Shown: positions 16,302 through 25,113 of the stretch, piece by piece
Position numbering within the stretch: the first letter of the stretch is position 1
Layout of the letters: every line of letters starts with the position of its first letter
NCBI GenBank assembly: GCA_040081265.1
Contig: JBEBGV010000040.1
Coordinates: 1 to 44,739, forward strand
DNA from: JBEBGV01 sp040081265
GTDB lineage: Bacteria; Acidobacteriota; Vicinamibacteria; Vicinamibacterales; UBA2999
Direction of reading: 5' to 3'
Length of the DNA: 44,739 bases
Translations under genes and position numbers: made by a program
Notes under the pieces: model-generated
What the model saw: only the letters and a program-made list of their open reading frames with translations
Databases searched by the model: none
What the model was told of the DNA's origin: nothing

Positions 16302-18280
16302 CGGCCGAAGGTGGTGCTGAGGCGGGTGACGCCGTCGAACCGGACGGTGACGCTCTCCTTGCGTTCACCCAGCTGCGGGTGCCGGAACGTGATTTCGTGC
16401 TGGCCAATCGGGACGGCCAGATTCGCAATCGGCGTCTCGCCCACCTGGTTCTGATCCACCCACACCTGAGCCCAGGGCTGCGCGTTCACGCTCAGCCGAC
16501 CCATCGGTGTCGTCAAGGTGAATGCCGCGACCTCGCCGGCGCGAATTGTCACGGACTGGCGAGTGCGGAACCCCAGATCGGTGTTGACGAGATCGAGTTG
16601 ATGGGTGCCAGGCGACAGCACAAGCGCTCCTTCAGAGGTCCTGCCCAGGCTGCGATTGCCCTCGAGGACCTCGAGGTCGACCGGAGAAGTGAAGCGCACG
16701 CTGCCGGTGCGTTGCTGTTGGGCGGTCTGCGCGGCGGAGGGCGGAGTGCCGGCGCTCGCGGTCGTTCCAGGTACCGGGATGAGGGCCGGGGCATCTTCAA
16801 TGCGAATCGACTTGGTCCCGGGGTTCAGCGTCAGCGTGAGGGGAGCTGTGCCTGCGGCCTGACCGTCGATGAAGACCGTCGCACCGGCTCGGCCCGCGTC
16901 GAGCGTGATCGCCATGGGCACCGCGGCCGCGGCTGCAGCGGGCGCCGGGCGACGCGTAGCCATGACGCCGATGACCACAGCCTGGACCGCGGCAAGCGCG
17001 GCCAGGCCAATGATCACCCAGCGGCGAAGGGGACCGACCAGACTGCGCGTCTGGTCCTCGGGCGTATGCGCAGTGAAGGGTGTAGGCCGCGTCTCGCTCA
17101 TGCTCGCCATCTCAAGCGTCCCGCTTTCTGTTCGACTGAGGTCGGCTGCCGTGGGAGGCAACAGCGTCGCCAGATCGACAATTGGCGCCGTCTCTGTCTT
17201 GAGGGTGACCGAGGGAATCGGCACCGCCGTCTCCTGGACCGGCGTGTCGGCCATGAGGACGGGGGCGTCGACGGGACTCGAGCTCGCGGGAAGAAAGTCG
17301 GACGCGACGCTCGGCTCTGGGGGAGCTTCGAGCGTAAGGGGATTGGGTTCCGGGGCCGGGAGCGCCATCGTTGCGCCGGGCATCATCGAGTTCAGCAGGG
17401 CCGGCAGCGATGAAATCGCCTGCGCAGGAAGCTCACGGAGCCCTTCCTGGGCCTCGGCGGCCGACCGGTATGCCTGCGGGTGCAATTGCATCGCCCGCTC
17501 GAGCCACTGACGAAGAGGGGCAGAGAAAAGCGAGGACTTCGCGCTGGGCGTCGCGCTGAACTCATCGAGCAGTGCCGGCAACTGTTCCTGCACTTCCTGA
17601 AGCGGCACCCTCCGCCCAAGCAGCAGTGACAGCGCCACCACCCCGACCTGCATGATGTCGCCGCGCGCATCGAGGCAGGCTTCGCCGCGGCTCGTGGGCC
17701 TCGACACGATGCCGAACTCGCGCCACAGGCGTGTGGGCGACATTTCGAGGCCGCGCAGCGCCGATCCGAGCACGTGCTCGACGATGGCGATGTGTCCCTC
17801 CGGCGTCAGGATGATCCGGTCGATCGTCAGCGCGCCGTGCACGATGTCGTAGCCGTGTGCCTGCAGGGAAGCGACGAGCGGCGTGATCTGCTGGACGAGC
17901 CAGCTGACAAACGCCGGGTGGAGTCCAGCGGGTGTGCGCCGCGCATCGAGCAGCTCGGAGAGTCGTTTGCCGGCGATGTGATTCGACACCAGGGCAAGGC
18001 CCTCACCGTCTTCGAGGTGATCGACGGTGCGGACCGCGGAAAAGGAAGGATGCTTGAACGTGGAAAGGCGTTGCACCCGCTGACGCAGCAGGTCTTCAAA
18101 TCCAGGCTCGGCGGCCAGGCCTGGACGAAAGCGCAGCAACTCGAGAGACGCTGCGCCGCTGTTGTCGAACATCAGCAGGCGATCGCCGAAGCCGTCAGAG
18201 CGGCCGGCGGTATACCAGCTGGCCAGGCCAAGGCCACGTTCGGTCGAATCTGTCTGGGACGCTGGCGCGGTTCCGCTCAT
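16298..18280 (-). CDS. Pseudokinase with C-terminal PEGA domains
   Basis: The 660-residue protein begins with a Ser/Thr protein kinase fold (about 20-275). The catalytic marks are lost: the Lys of strand 3 is not seen (SLELLRFRP), the HRD loop reads VHGALTIDRIIL with no catalytic Asp, and the DFG position reads VEHVLG. It should not phosphorylate. A long Pro/Ala-rich linker leads to one membrane helix near 420-445 (WVIIGLAALAAVQAVVIGVMA). Outside it lie about two to three PEGA-type beta repeats (GATVFIDGQAAGTAPLTL; LSVNAQPWAQVWVDQNQVG), which usually bind cell-wall or surface components. It probably acts as a membrane signal receptor or scaffold. It converges with the unknown gene at 15228. 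Confidence 0.75.
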   Translation of the reverse strand: MSGTAPASQTDSTERGLGLASWYTAGRSDGFGDRLLMFDNSGAASLELLRFRPGLAAEPGFEDLLRQRVQRLSTFKHPSFSAVRTVDHLEDGEGLALVSNHIAGKRLSELLDARRTPAGLHPAFVSWLVQQITPLVASLQAHGYDIVHGALTIDRIILTPEGHIAIVEHVLGSALRGLEMSPTRLWREFGIVSRPTSRGEACLDARGDIMQVGVVALSLLLGRRVPLQEVQEQLPALLDEFSATPSAKSSLFSAPLRQWLERAMQLHPQAYRSAAEAQEGLRELPAQAISSLPALLNSMMPGATMALPAPEPNPLTLEAPPEPSVASDFLPASSSPVDAPVLMADTPVQETAVPIPSVTLKTETAPIVDLATLLPPTAADLSRTESGTLEMASMSETRPTPFTAHTPEDQTRSLVGPLRRWVIIGLAALAAVQAVVIGVMATRRPAPAAAAAAVPMAITLDAGRAGATVFIDGQAAGTAPLTLTLNPGTKSIRIEDAPALIPVPGTTASAGTPPSAAQTAQQQRTGSVRFTSPVDLEVLEGNRSLGRTSEGALVLSPGTHQLDLVNTDLGFRTRQSVTIRAGEVAAFTLTTPMGRLSVNAQPWAQVWVDQNQVGETPIANLAVPIGQHEITFRHPQLGERKESVTVRFDGVTRLSTTFGR

Positions 18281-18429
18281 CAGGTCCTTTCTCTATGGGC
18301 TGAACACGCCGAGGGGGGAGTGGTGCGTGAAGCTCACTCTATTCAAGCATTGTCTACGAAAGCTGAGGTCAGTCAAGAGGCAACAACACGAATTTGCGCG
18401 CAGTCGTGACATAGAATCCAGTGTCGGTC

Positions 18430-19551
18430 ATGAACCTGCACGAACTGCGAGACACGTGGAACGAGTTAGGTCGTCGCGATGCGATGTGGGCCGTGCTCAC
18501 AGGTCCGCGCGAAGCGGAGCGGCAATGGGATCGTGACGCCTTCTTCCGGACGGGAGTCGAGGAGAGTGCGACGGTGCTGGCGAGAGCCGAATCGCTCGGC
18601 GCGTCACCGCGTCGGGAACGCGCCCTCGACTTCGGCTGCGGCATCGGCCGTCTCTCGCAGGCGCTTGCGGGCCACTTCCAGGAGGTGCATGGCGTCGACA
18701 TCGCGTCCGCCATGCTCGAACAGGCCCGTCAGTTGAACACGGCCGGTGCCCGCTGCCAGTTCCACCTGAACGAAAGTGATTCACTGGCCCTGTTCGAGGA
18801 CGCGACGTTCGATTTCGTCTATTCCTGCATCACCCTGCAGCACATGGAGCCGCAATACAGCCGACGTTTTCTCCGCGAGTTCTTCCGGGTCACCCGTCCG
18901 GGCGGCGTGGTCGTCTTCCAGATCCCGGGGGAACTGACACCCGTCGCGCACCCGCCTGGCGCTGAGCGCACCGCCAGCCGTGCGGAGCCTCTCGGCCCCG
19001 ACGCCTGCCGCGCCGAGATAACCGCGCCAGCGGAATTCACCTGTGCCCCAGGTGCGCGCGTCAGGCTGCCCGTGCGGGTGCGAAACGCCGGCACTGCGTC
19101 CTGGCCTGCGCACGGCGATGCCGATGGGGGTCGGTCCGTGCGTCTCGGTAATCACTGGCGCCATCGTTTCGGCTGGATGGTCCGCGCCGACGACGTGCGG
19201 GCGGCGCTCCACGACGACCTGGACCCGGGAGACGAAGTCGTGCTCGACCTGGTGTTCGATGCTCCAGACCACGGTGTCCACACGATGGAGCTCGACATGG
19301 TGCAGGAACACGTCACGTGGTTCGGCGCGCACGGCTCTCCCGTGGCGCGCATCCGCGTCACGGTTGACCGGGCGTTGCCGCCCAACACGGTCACGGGGAT
19401 CCCGCGGCGCATGGAGATGTACGGGATTACCAAGGATGAGGTAGAGCCCCTCATTGCCAGCTCTGGTGCGGTTCTCCTGGCCGCCGATCCCGACGATGCC
19501 CCCGGGCCGGGATGGACGAGCTACCGGTACTATTCCCGACGTTCGGTGTGA
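18430..19551 (+). CDS. Class I SAM methyltransferase with inserted Ig-like (NBR1-type) domain
   Basis: This protein has 373 residues from ATG 18430 (GTG 18421 would add three). Residues about 55-165 are a Rossmann methyltransferase: ALDFGCGIGRLSQALAGHF binds SAM, then VHGVDIASAMLEQAR and FDFVYSCITLQHMEPQYS, ending at FRVTRPGGVVVFQIPGE. At about 190-315 comes an unrelated beta domain (FTCAPGARVRLPVRVRNAGT, WPAHG, LDPGDEVVLDLVFDAP, then WFG). This is the pattern of an NBR1-type Ig domain. The C-terminal 50 residues (RRMEMYGITKDEVEPLIASSG) return to the last strands of a methyltransferase, so the Ig-like domain sits inside it. The substrate is unknown. A TAGAAT (18412-18417) may be the -10. Confidence 0.75.
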   Translation: MNLHELRDTWNELGRRDAMWAVLTGPREAERQWDRDAFFRTGVEESATVLARAESLGASPRRERALDFGCGIGRLSQALAGHFQEVHGVDIASAMLEQARQLNTAGARCQFHLNESDSLALFEDATFDFVYSCITLQHMEPQYSRRFLREFFRVTRPGGVVVFQIPGELTPVAHPPGAERTASRAEPLGPDACRAEITAPAEFTCAPGARVRLPVRVRNAGTASWPAHGDADGGRSVRLGNHWRHRFGWMVRADDVRAALHDDLDPGDEVVLDLVFDAPDHGVHTMELDMVQEHVTWFGAHGSPVARIRVTVDRALPPNTVTGIPRRMEMYGITKDEVEPLIASSGAVLLAADPDDAPGPGWTSYRYYSRRSV

Positions 19552-19689
19552 GCGACCGGGGCCCGTCGAGCCCCGATGGCGTCTGATGACAAGGCACGCT
19601 GGGCCAAAGAGTTAGAGCCAACCTGCGTATAATGCCAAGCAGGTGCGCTGCCGATTGAAAGGCTGTCTCACAACCGGACTGAAAGTCAG

Positions 19690-22065
19690 ATGATCCACGC
19701 TCGATTCCACCCACCGACGTCGCTTGTCCTCGCGCTGTCGCTCGCCGCAGGGATCGGCCACTTCGTGGTTCGCGCCCAGTCCCCGCGTTCTCCCGGGCCC
19801 AGCGCGTCTGGTCCCCGTCTCGCGCCGACAACTCATCCACCTCTGCCTGGCACCAGCGGAGAATTCCTGTTCGTGCCGGGGGCGCCAGCCGGGGCGCCGG
19901 TGACGGCGCTCGAACTGCCGGCCGACCGATTGGCTCGGGGCATCCGCGCAATAGCGGACAAGCAGTATCAGGTTGGCCTCCCGCTGGTCAGCGACCGAGC
20001 GCTGCTGGCGACACCGCTGGCCGCCTACTCGCGCTACTACACGGCGGTGGCCTTGAGGGGGCTGGGCAGGCTGGACGAGGCCGACGCCACGCTCATAGCG
20101 GCCTCGGCCGGTGCCCCCATTGGGTTCCTCGACGAGGCAGTGCCTCGCCTCCGCGCCGAAATTGCCATGGCGAAGCAGGATCCGACCACAGCCGTGGCCG
20201 TTCTCGAGTCGATCTCGCCGAGCCGAGCACTTGATCCGGAGGTCGTGCTCTCCCGCCTGGGCGCCGCTGCTGAAGCGGCCGGTGACCGCGAGAAAGCGAT
20301 TCGCGCGTATCGACGCGTCTACTTCGAATATCCGTTGAGCGCCGAGGCTGAGGCCGCCGGGGCGATGCTGGTGCGACTCCAGGGCTCACGCGTGCCATCC
20401 GCGGAGTTCGTGCCGCTGGAACTCGAACGCGCTGAGGCCCTGTTTGCGGCGCGGCGATGGGCTGACGCCAGGGACGCGTTTGAGTTGCTCCGCCGGCTGG
20501 TGAGCCGGCAGGAGGATCGCGACCTGGCCGGCCTGCGCGTGGCTGAGTGCGACTACTACCTCAACCGCCACCGGCAGGCGCGCGAAGCACTGGCGCCCTA
20601 TCTCGAGTCCAGTGCACGCCGGATCGAGGCACGTTTCTTCGCGCTGTCGATCACGCGGGCGCTCGGCGACCACGCTGCCTACGTACTGCAGGCTCGGCGT
20701 TTCGTTCAGGAGTTTCCCACCAGCGCGTGGACCGAGGAAACGCTCAACGGTCTCGCGACGCACTTCATCGTGACCAACGACGATGCGACCGCCGATGAGG
20801 TATTTCGCGAACTGCTCACGCGATTTCCCCTGAGTCGCTACTCCGAGCGGGCGGCGTGGAAGGCCGGGTGGACCTCGTATCGCGCCGGACGTTTTGCCGA
20901 AGCCGCGCAGATTTTCGATCAGGCCGCTGCGAACGCACCGCGCGCCGATTTCAGGCCCTCGTGGTTGTATTGGTCGGCGCGTGCCTACGATCAGGTGCAG
21001 AACACCGCCACCGCCAACCAGCGCTATCGTCTGACCGCTACGGATTACCTGAATTCCTACTACGGCCGCCTTGCCTCCCGTCGGCTCGCCGACCGGCGCG
21101 AGCCTCCCGTCGTGCAATCCGTCGGCGCAGACTCGGAGGGGATGCCGGCTCCACAGATTCCGTCGAGTGTGCTGGTTCGCGAACTGGTCAGGCTGGGTCT
21201 CTACGACGACGCGCTTCACGAACTCGAATACGCGGATCGCGCGTGGGGCGGTTCTGCGGCCATCGTCGCGACGACAGCGTGGATCAGGCACCATCGCGCC
21301 AACGAACTCGTGGCGATGGAGCGATTCCAGAACCTGCGTGGCGCCATCAACCAGATGAAGCGGGCGTATCCGCAGTATCTGGCTGCGGGCGGAGAGGCGC
21401 TTCCGGCGGAAGTGTTGAAAGTCATTTTTCCGCTCGACTACTGGCCACTCATCAAGTCGCACTCGGATGCCCGCGGACTTGATCCCTACCTGATGGTGGC
21501 ACTGGTTGCGCAGGAATCGACCTTCACCGCCGACATCCGTTCGTCGGCCAACGCCTTTGGACTCATGCAGTTGATTCCTTCGACCGCGCGTCGTTACGCC
21601 GCGAAGACCGGGGTCCGGTACTCGGCGGCCATCCTGGCGCGTCCTGAAACCAACGTTCTGCTCGGCATGACCTACTTCAAGGAACTGATGGATCGCTTCG
21701 GCGGCGCACACTTCGCGCTGGCGAGCTACAACGCCGGCGAAAGCCGCGTCGCGAAGTGGATGGCTGAACGTCCGGGTGTGCCGCAGGACGAGTTCATTGA
21801 CGACATCCCGTTCCCCGAAACGCAGAATTACGTGAAGCGCATTCTCGGAACCGCCGAAGACTACCGCCGTCTCTACGGCGGTGGACTGCTGGTGCCTGGC
21901 CTGACGCACGTCGCTGGACCGGCCGTCGCTGCGGCGTCGTCGACGCCGGTGAGGACGGTGAAGCCATCGCGGACAGTGAAGCCTGCCGCCGTCAAGGCAC
22001 CCGCGACGAAGCGCCCCGCACCCCGAACGCCCGCCAGGACGACACGCTCGACCCGCGCCCGCTGA
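19690..22065 (+). CDS. Soluble lytic transglycosylase (Slt70-like)
   Basis: This 791-residue periplasmic enzyme would cleave peptidoglycan between MurNAc and GlcNAc, forming anhydroMurNAc. An N-terminal signal sequence (about 1-30) leads to a large helical TPR-like superhelix (about 85-560), as in Slt70, with an SLT domain from about 590 to 735. The catalytic Glu is in ALVAQESTF near residue 607, followed by SSANAFGLMQLIPSTA and FALASYNAGESRVAKW. The C-terminal 50 residues are a basic Lys/Pro/Thr tail that may bind the wall. It looks complete, and the second methyltransferase starts 2 bases after its stop. A possible TATAAT -10 lies at 19628-19633. Confidence 0.85.
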   Translation: MIHARFHPPTSLVLALSLAAGIGHFVVRAQSPRSPGPSASGPRLAPTTHPPLPGTSGEFLFVPGAPAGAPVTALELPADRLARGIRAIADKQYQVGLPLVSDRALLATPLAAYSRYYTAVALRGLGRLDEADATLIAASAGAPIGFLDEAVPRLRAEIAMAKQDPTTAVAVLESISPSRALDPEVVLSRLGAAAEAAGDREKAIRAYRRVYFEYPLSAEAEAAGAMLVRLQGSRVPSAEFVPLELERAEALFAARRWADARDAFELLRRLVSRQEDRDLAGLRVAECDYYLNRHRQAREALAPYLESSARRIEARFFALSITRALGDHAAYVLQARRFVQEFPTSAWTEETLNGLATHFIVTNDDATADEVFRELLTRFPLSRYSERAAWKAGWTSYRAGRFAEAAQIFDQAAANAPRADFRPSWLYWSARAYDQVQNTATANQRYRLTATDYLNSYYGRLASRRLADRREPPVVQSVGADSEGMPAPQIPSSVLVRELVRLGLYDDALHELEYADRAWGGSAAIVATTAWIRHHRANELVAMERFQNLRGAINQMKRAYPQYLAAGGEALPAEVLKVIFPLDYWPLIKSHSDARGLDPYLMVALVAQESTFTADIRSSANAFGLMQLIPSTARRYAAKTGVRYSAAILARPETNVLLGMTYFKELMDRFGGAHFALASYNAGESRVAKWMAERPGVPQDEFIDDIPFPETQNYVKRILGTAEDYRRLYGGGLLVPGLTHVAGPAVAAASSTPVRTVKPSRTVKPAAVKAPATKRPAPRTPARTTRSTRAR

Positions 22066-22067
22066 GG

Positions 22068-22802
22068 ATGGAAGAGCGGCTCGAGCTGACCAGGCAGGCG
22101 GTCACGCGCCACTTCTGGTATCGAGGCTTCCGCACTTTCGTTCACCCCGCCATCGCTGAGGCGCTCGGCACTCGACGACATCTCAGGCTTCTGGACTGCG
22201 GGAGCGGGACCGGTGACAACCTCGCGTTTCTCGCCACCTACGGGTCCGCTGTTGGCATGGACCTGTCTCTCCCGGGGGTGGCGCTTGCACGCGCCGCTGG
22301 GCACGGAGGTGTCAGCGGGGACGTCAGGCGGTTGCCGTTTGGCTCGGGCAGCTTCGACGTCGCAACGTCATTTGACGTGCTCCAGCAGATAGACGCCGAC
22401 GGCGAGGCGGTGCGTGAGATGGCCCGCGTCCTGCGCCCGGGCGGGGTAGTGGTGCTGACGCTCGCGGCACTGGAAATCCTGCACGGCGATCACAATGTGG
22501 TGTGGGACGAGAAACGACGATATACGCCGGAGACGGCGCGCGCGCTCGTGCGTCAGGCGGGACTGACGCCTGAGCGAGTCTCGTTCCTGTTTGCGACCCT
22601 GTTCCCCATCCTGCTCGTGAGCCGGACGGTGCAGCGTCTGACCAGACGGTGGCGTCGACTCAACGAAACCGCCGACATCAGCGTGCCGCCCGCGCCGGTG
22701 AATGCAGTCCTCTCGGCCGTGGTCCTCGCCGAAGCGTCGCTGGCGCGCATCGTCCCGATGCCCTTCGGCAGCACGCTGCTGGTGATCGCGCGGAAACCCT
22801 AG
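22068..22802 (+). CDS. SAM-dependent methyltransferase (class I, type 11)
   Basis: The 244-residue enzyme has motif I LLDCGSGTGDNLAFLATYG (about 39-57), then VGMDLSLPGVALARA, SFDVATSFDVLQQIDADGEA, and RVLRPGGVVVLTLAALEIL. The substrate side (about 145-225) is helical and hydrophobic (FLFATLFPILLVSRTVQRL) and may lie at the membrane; a lipid or quinone-like substrate is possible but not shown. ATG at 22068 follows the transglycosylase stop by 2 bases, so the two share a transcript. The stop overlaps that of the convergent barrel gene at CTAG (22799-22802). Confidence 0.8.
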   Translation: MEERLELTRQAVTRHFWYRGFRTFVHPAIAEALGTRRHLRLLDCGSGTGDNLAFLATYGSAVGMDLSLPGVALARAAGHGGVSGDVRRLPFGSGSFDVATSFDVLQQIDADGEAVREMARVLRPGGVVVLTLAALEILHGDHNVVWDEKRRYTPETARALVRQAGLTPERVSFLFATLFPILLVSRTVQRLTRRWRRLNETADISVPPAPVNAVLSAVVLAEASLARIVPMPFGSTLLVIARKP

Positions 22803-23575
22803 AAGCGAACCACCCCGCCGAAATACAGGCCCTTCAACCGCAGGTCACCGTCGTCTTCGTCGACGATGTAGTCGACCTTGATCGAACGGTAGCCGCCCTG
22901 AGCGGCAAACGACTCGTTGAAGTTGAGCTGTCCGTAGAGATCGAAGTCGTAGAACTTGCCGTTGAAGTTGTTGTGATCGAACTTGAACCCGGTGAACTCA
23001 CCGGTGACCGAGACGTATTGCGCCAGGTAGAACCGCGCGAAGCCACCGATCGTGGGCACGGGCACCGTCTGCTCCGTGCGTTCGCTTCCGGCCGGGCTCG
23101 CCAGCTGCACGTCCAGCTTGTTGTACTTGAGGTCGCCGATGACGCCGATGATTGCGTGGCGTGTGGCGATGAAGTCGTACTCGTAGCTGAAGCGGTAGAA
23201 ATCCCAGTTCACGGCCGTGTTCACCGGCAGGTTCAGGTTGTAGGTGACGCCGCGGAAGACGATCGTGCGATTGAGGACCTGCCCTTCCTGGCTGTACCGC
23301 ACCGGGATGTAGGCGAAGCGGAACTTGTGTTTCAACGCCGGTCTGACGACCACGCGAATCTCGCGAAATCGCTCTTTCTCGATGCCCAGATCGCCGACCA
23401 GGTCGACGTCGCTCGAGAGGTTGCCGCTCCTGATCGTGATGGCCGGTTCGGGCTGCCACCACATCATGCCGACCTCGAGATGGGTCGTTTCGGGCGGCAA
23501 GACGTCCTGGGCAGATGAGGTAGATGCAGCGGCGAAAAGAGCAATGAGGGCGAACAGAATGGCGTGGTTTCGCAT
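22799..23575 (-). CDS. Predicted outer-membrane barrel protein
   Basis: This 258-residue protein has a signal peptide (MRNHAILFALIALFAAASTSSAQ, about 23 residues). The rest is made of alternating strands with Tyr/Phe girdles (FRFAYIPVRYSQEGQ, FYRFSYEYDFIATRHA, GLYFGGVVRF). It ends in Phe, the mark of a BAM-inserted barrel. It resembles the OmpW/OmpV-like class in length; the ligand is unknown. It is convergent with the methyltransferase and is preceded upstream by the 7-bp repeat array. Confidence 0.7.
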   Translation of the reverse strand: MRNHAILFALIALFAAASTSSAQDVLPPETTHLEVGMMWWQPEPAITIRSGNLSSDVDLVGDLGIEKERFREIRVVVRPALKHKFRFAYIPVRYSQEGQVLNRTIVFRGVTYNLNLPVNTAVNWDFYRFSYEYDFIATRHAIIGVIGDLKYNKLDVQLASPAGSERTEQTVPVPTIGGFARFYLAQYVSVTGEFTGFKFDHNNFNGKFYDFDLYGQLNFNESFAAQGGYRSIKVDYIVDEDDGDLRLKGLYFGGVVRF

Positions 23576-23604
23576 CGGTCGGATTATCGGTGGTTGGGAC
23601 GATT

Positions 23605-23660
23605 GACAGTAGGCAGTGGGCAGTGGGCAGTCGGCAGTCGGCAGTCGGCAGTCGGCAGTG
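23605..23660. repeat. 7-bp tandem array, eight units (GGCAGTN)
   Basis: Eight 7-base units with no gaps: GACAGTA, GGCAGTG twice, GGCAGTC four times, GGCAGTG. After a GC-rich core, two inverted units (TACTGTC at 23687-23693 and 23694-23700) follow, so the two parts can fold back on each other. The gap 23576-23721 holds nothing else I can support. Confidence 0.8.
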
Positions 23661-23721
23661 TGGCGGGGAGGCCACCGCCTACGGCCTACTGTCTACTGTC
23701 TACCAATTACTGTCCATCGCC

Positions 23722-25089
23722 CTAGTCCGGCAGCGGCCGCCCGCGCGTTTCAACCGCCCACGGCAGCACCAGCAGGCCGGCCAGGGGAACCAGCCCGACC
23801 ACGAGCAGCACTTCCATGGCTGTATCGACGCCGCTGACGCCGCGAGCGGCGATTGAGCCAACCATGAACGGTCCGATGGCGGCGACCAGTCGCCCGATGT
23901 TGTAGGTGAATCCTGGCCCGGTCCCGCGCAGACGAGTCGGATAGAGCTCAGGCAGGTAATAAGTGAAGCTGCCGAACACGCCGAATACAGTCAGCCCGAT
24001 TGGGAAGTACATGTAGAGGCGCGTGTGCGGCTCCAGATCAAGGCCAAATGCGGCGAGCATTGCCGCCGTCGACGCGAGAAAGTAGATCGCATACATGAGG
24101 CGCCGACCAAGGAACTTGGCAGCCGGGATCGTCAGCAGCGTTCCGATCAGTCCGCCGAGCGCGAACGCGTTGGTGGCCTCTGCCTTCCAGCCCTCGATGA
24201 GGGTCGTCGCTTCGGCTGCCAGGAGACCCTCGGCTGCGCGCGCGGCAAGGCCACTGGCCACCACCGGGATGAACGCGTTACAACTCCACCAGGTGACCAG
24301 CGCCACCAGTGCGAGGCCCATCGCCGTCAGCGTGACGCGGAGGTATTCCGGAGCGAAGAGGTCCGCTATCGTCGGCGGCTTCGTGGTCGCTGCGACGCGT
24401 GCCCAGCGTTCGGGTTCTTTTACGAACATCCGGACCGCCAGGGCTACGGCGGCGGGGAGAAGGCCAAACAGGAACACGTAACGCCAGCCCACATCCGGGT
24501 TGCCCCGAAAGTACACACCCTGAATCTGGTAGGTAATGATGGTCGCCAGGAAGAGACCCGCCGACGCCGACGTGTAGAGAATCGCTCCCGCTTCTACACG
24601 ACGCTTCTCCGGAACGACCTCCGCGACCATTGCCGCCCCCGCCGCCCACTCGCCCCCGATACCGAGCGCGGCGACGATGCGGAAGACCAGTAGCACCCAG
24701 ATATTGGGCGCAAAGGCACAGGCCGCTGTGCCGATGGAGTAGAGGGCCATCGTCAGCAGCAGGGTGCGAGTGCGTCCTACGCGATCGGTGATGCGTCCAA
24801 AAATGACCCCACCGACGGCCCATCCCACCAGCAGGACTGAGGTCAGGATGCCGGTCCATCGAAGGGTGGCGGCCGATGCCTCCGGAGTGCCCCGCGTGAG
24901 CCCGAGAAGAGTCGGTACCGCGTTGGGCGCGACGTAGTTGAAAAGCAGGCTGTCGAAGATGTCGAAGCCCCATCCCAGCCAGGCCGCCAGCAGTACCGTC
25001 CACTGGTAGCGATTCATGTCCAGAAGCGTCCACGACGGCACGGCGGCGGACGCGGTCGCCGCGCGCGCGACGGGGTCGGACGTAGACAT
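23722..25089 (-). CDS. MFS transporter (sugar/carboxylate:H+ symporter type)
   Basis: This 455-residue inner-membrane carrier has 12 predicted helices. The start is ATG at 25089 (MSTSDPVARAA); longer in-frame reading upstream runs into the divergent ABC gene. Marks are DSLLFNYVAPNAVPTLL in helix 1, RITDRVGRTRTLLLTM in the 2-3 loop and ALGIGGEWAAGAAMVAE in helix 4. This last pattern is common in the sialate/lactate and aromatic-acid proton symporter groups. ELYPTRLRGTGPGF follows in the second half. The substrate cannot be told. Only 24 bp separates its start from the ABC exporter start on the other strand. Confidence 0.82.
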   Translation of the reverse strand: MSTSDPVARAATASAAVPSWTLLDMNRYQWTVLLAAWLGWGFDIFDSLLFNYVAPNAVPTLLGLTRGTPEASAATLRWTGILTSVLLVGWAVGGVIFGRITDRVGRTRTLLLTMALYSIGTAACAFAPNIWVLLVFRIVAALGIGGEWAAGAAMVAEVVPEKRRVEAGAILYTSASAGLFLATIITYQIQGVYFRGNPDVGWRYVFLFGLLPAAVALAVRMFVKEPERWARVAATTKPPTIADLFAPEYLRVTLTAMGLALVALVTWWSCNAFIPVVASGLAARAAEGLLAAEATTLIEGWKAEATNAFALGGLIGTLLTIPAAKFLGRRLMYAIYFLASTAAMLAAFGLDLEPHTRLYMYFPIGLTVFGVFGSFTYYLPELYPTRLRGTGPGFTYNIGRLVAAIGPFMVGSIAARGVSGVDTAMEVLLVVGLVPLAGLLVLPWAVETRGRPLPD

Positions 25090-25097
25090 GGTGCGGC

Positions 25098-25107
25098 ATT
25101 CTATACT
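25098..25107. promoter_or_regulatory. Overlapping back-to-back -10 elements in a 24-bp divergent spacer
   Basis: ATTCTATACT reads TATACT (25102-25107) on the plus strand and TAGAAT (25103-25098) on the minus strand. Expected starts are at or within two or three bases of ATG 25114 and ATG 25089, so both mRNAs would be leaderless or nearly so. No good -35 box is visible on either side. Confidence 0.45.
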
Positions 25108-25113
25108 GCGAAG

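Noticed and set aside
20386..21909. 507-codon minus-strand frame across the lytic transglycosylase
   Set aside because: It mirrors the TPR and SLT coding regions; the plus-strand protein has clear catalytic motifs.
23605..23703. CRISPR-like repeat array
   Set aside because: Units are only 7 bases with no spacers, and no cas genes are near.
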